A stretch of 64,000 bases of DNA from Branchiostoma belcheri. Taxonomy: Eukaryota; Chordata; Leptocardii; Amphioxiformes; Branchiostomatidae. Both the position numbers and the translations under genes were made by a program. How positions within the stretch are numbered: the stretch's first letter is position 1; each line of letters starts with the position of its first letter. The stretch lies in contig NW_017802824.1 in NCBI RefSeq assembly GCF_001625305.1, forward strand, positions 2,364,412 through 2,428,411, in the 5' to 3' direction. The notes below the pieces were generated by a model, which was not told the origin of the DNA, ran no database searches, and saw only the letters and a program-made list of their open reading frames with translations. Shown here piece after piece: positions 63,610 through 64,000 of the stretch.

Positions 63610-64000
63610 TCCTAAATAACAAAGCGAGAACGTTGCAATTTTCTACAGTAACTGCTCATCATGGCCATTTCACAATGTTGCTATCCAGTATCATTGAGAG
63701 TGTAGAATTGAGCTAAATACCATATAAACAAAGCGAGAACGTTGAACTTTAAGAGACCGTATCAGAAAACTTGCTCATGATGATGTTACGGTAACATCAT
63801 CATGAGCAAGTTTTCTACAGCCCATGATGATCATTTCACAATGTTGCTATTCAATATCATTGATAGCGTAGAATTGAGCCAAATATCATATAAACAAAGC
63901 GAGAACGTTGAACTTTAAGAGACCGTATTAGAAAACTTGCTCATGATGATGTTACCGTAACATCATCATGAGCAAGTTTTCTACAGCCCATCACCATCAT
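63610..64000. repeat. Tandem repeat with 53-bp palindromes, open at right edge
   Basis: Units start at ACAAAGCGAGAACGTTG (63618, 63727 and 63893). Units 2 and 3 are 166 bp apart and each contains a 53-bp palindrome, GAAAACTTGCTCATGATGAT..GTTAC with its complement, around a single centre base (63764-63816, 63930-63982). Unit 1 is shorter and lacks the palindrome. Confidence 0.92.

Overview
The window looks like a compact but intron-rich invertebrate deuterostome genome, most probably amphioxus (Branchiostoma). The basis is clear 1:1 matches to human gene families, short phase-conserved introns, a shuffled lectin/SRCR/MAM gene, and introns crowded with small inverted-repeat elements and minisatellites. 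The species call is inference. The scaffold has one 20-N gap at 16911-16930.

Left to right the genes are: (1) a secreted C-type lectin/SRCR/MAM protein on the minus strand, cut by the left edge (42-9176); (2) PIGA, minus (10594-14632); (3) RECQL/RECQ1, plus, 13 exons over 17 kb (15133-32563); (4) BLOC1S3, minus, five small exons (33506-36718); (5) SNIP1, plus (37527-39053); (6) ABHD6, minus, eight coding exons (41610-46154); (7) an XRCC1-N-terminal-domain protein of the XNDC1 type with two C-terminal UBZ4-like fingers, plus (47053-54161); (8) an intronless polo-like kinase derivative, minus (60171-62945). I rebuilt exons by hand from GT/GC..AG boundaries. In genes 2-8 every junction keeps phase. 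In gene 1 one junction is unresolved.

From PIGA on, strands alternate strictly. This gives three head-to-head pairs (PIGA/RECQL, BLOC1S3/SNIP1, ABHD6/XNDC1-like) with 0.5-0.9 kb between start codons, each holding an ATGGCG (YY1-like) motif, and three tail-to-tail pairs. The genes serve unrelated housekeeping roles: GPI anchors, DNA unwinding, lysosome-related organelles, splicing/Smad signalling, lipid hydrolysis and strand-break repair. They do not form a pathway.

Most of the remaining DNA is transposon-derived. The best structures are: a 4-kb inverted-repeat element in RECQL intron 3 containing a LINE reverse-transcriptase remnant, itself split by a TTAA-flanked element whose removal restores the reading frame; a LINE with a PHD-like finger and a 19-bp target duplication; Penelope-like short elements carrying a 31-bp minisatellite and hammerhead-ribozyme-like cores; a Harbinger-like element with a decayed Myb/SANT gene; a hAT-like element with an 8-bp target duplication; and a tandem repeat with 53-bp palindromes at the right edge.
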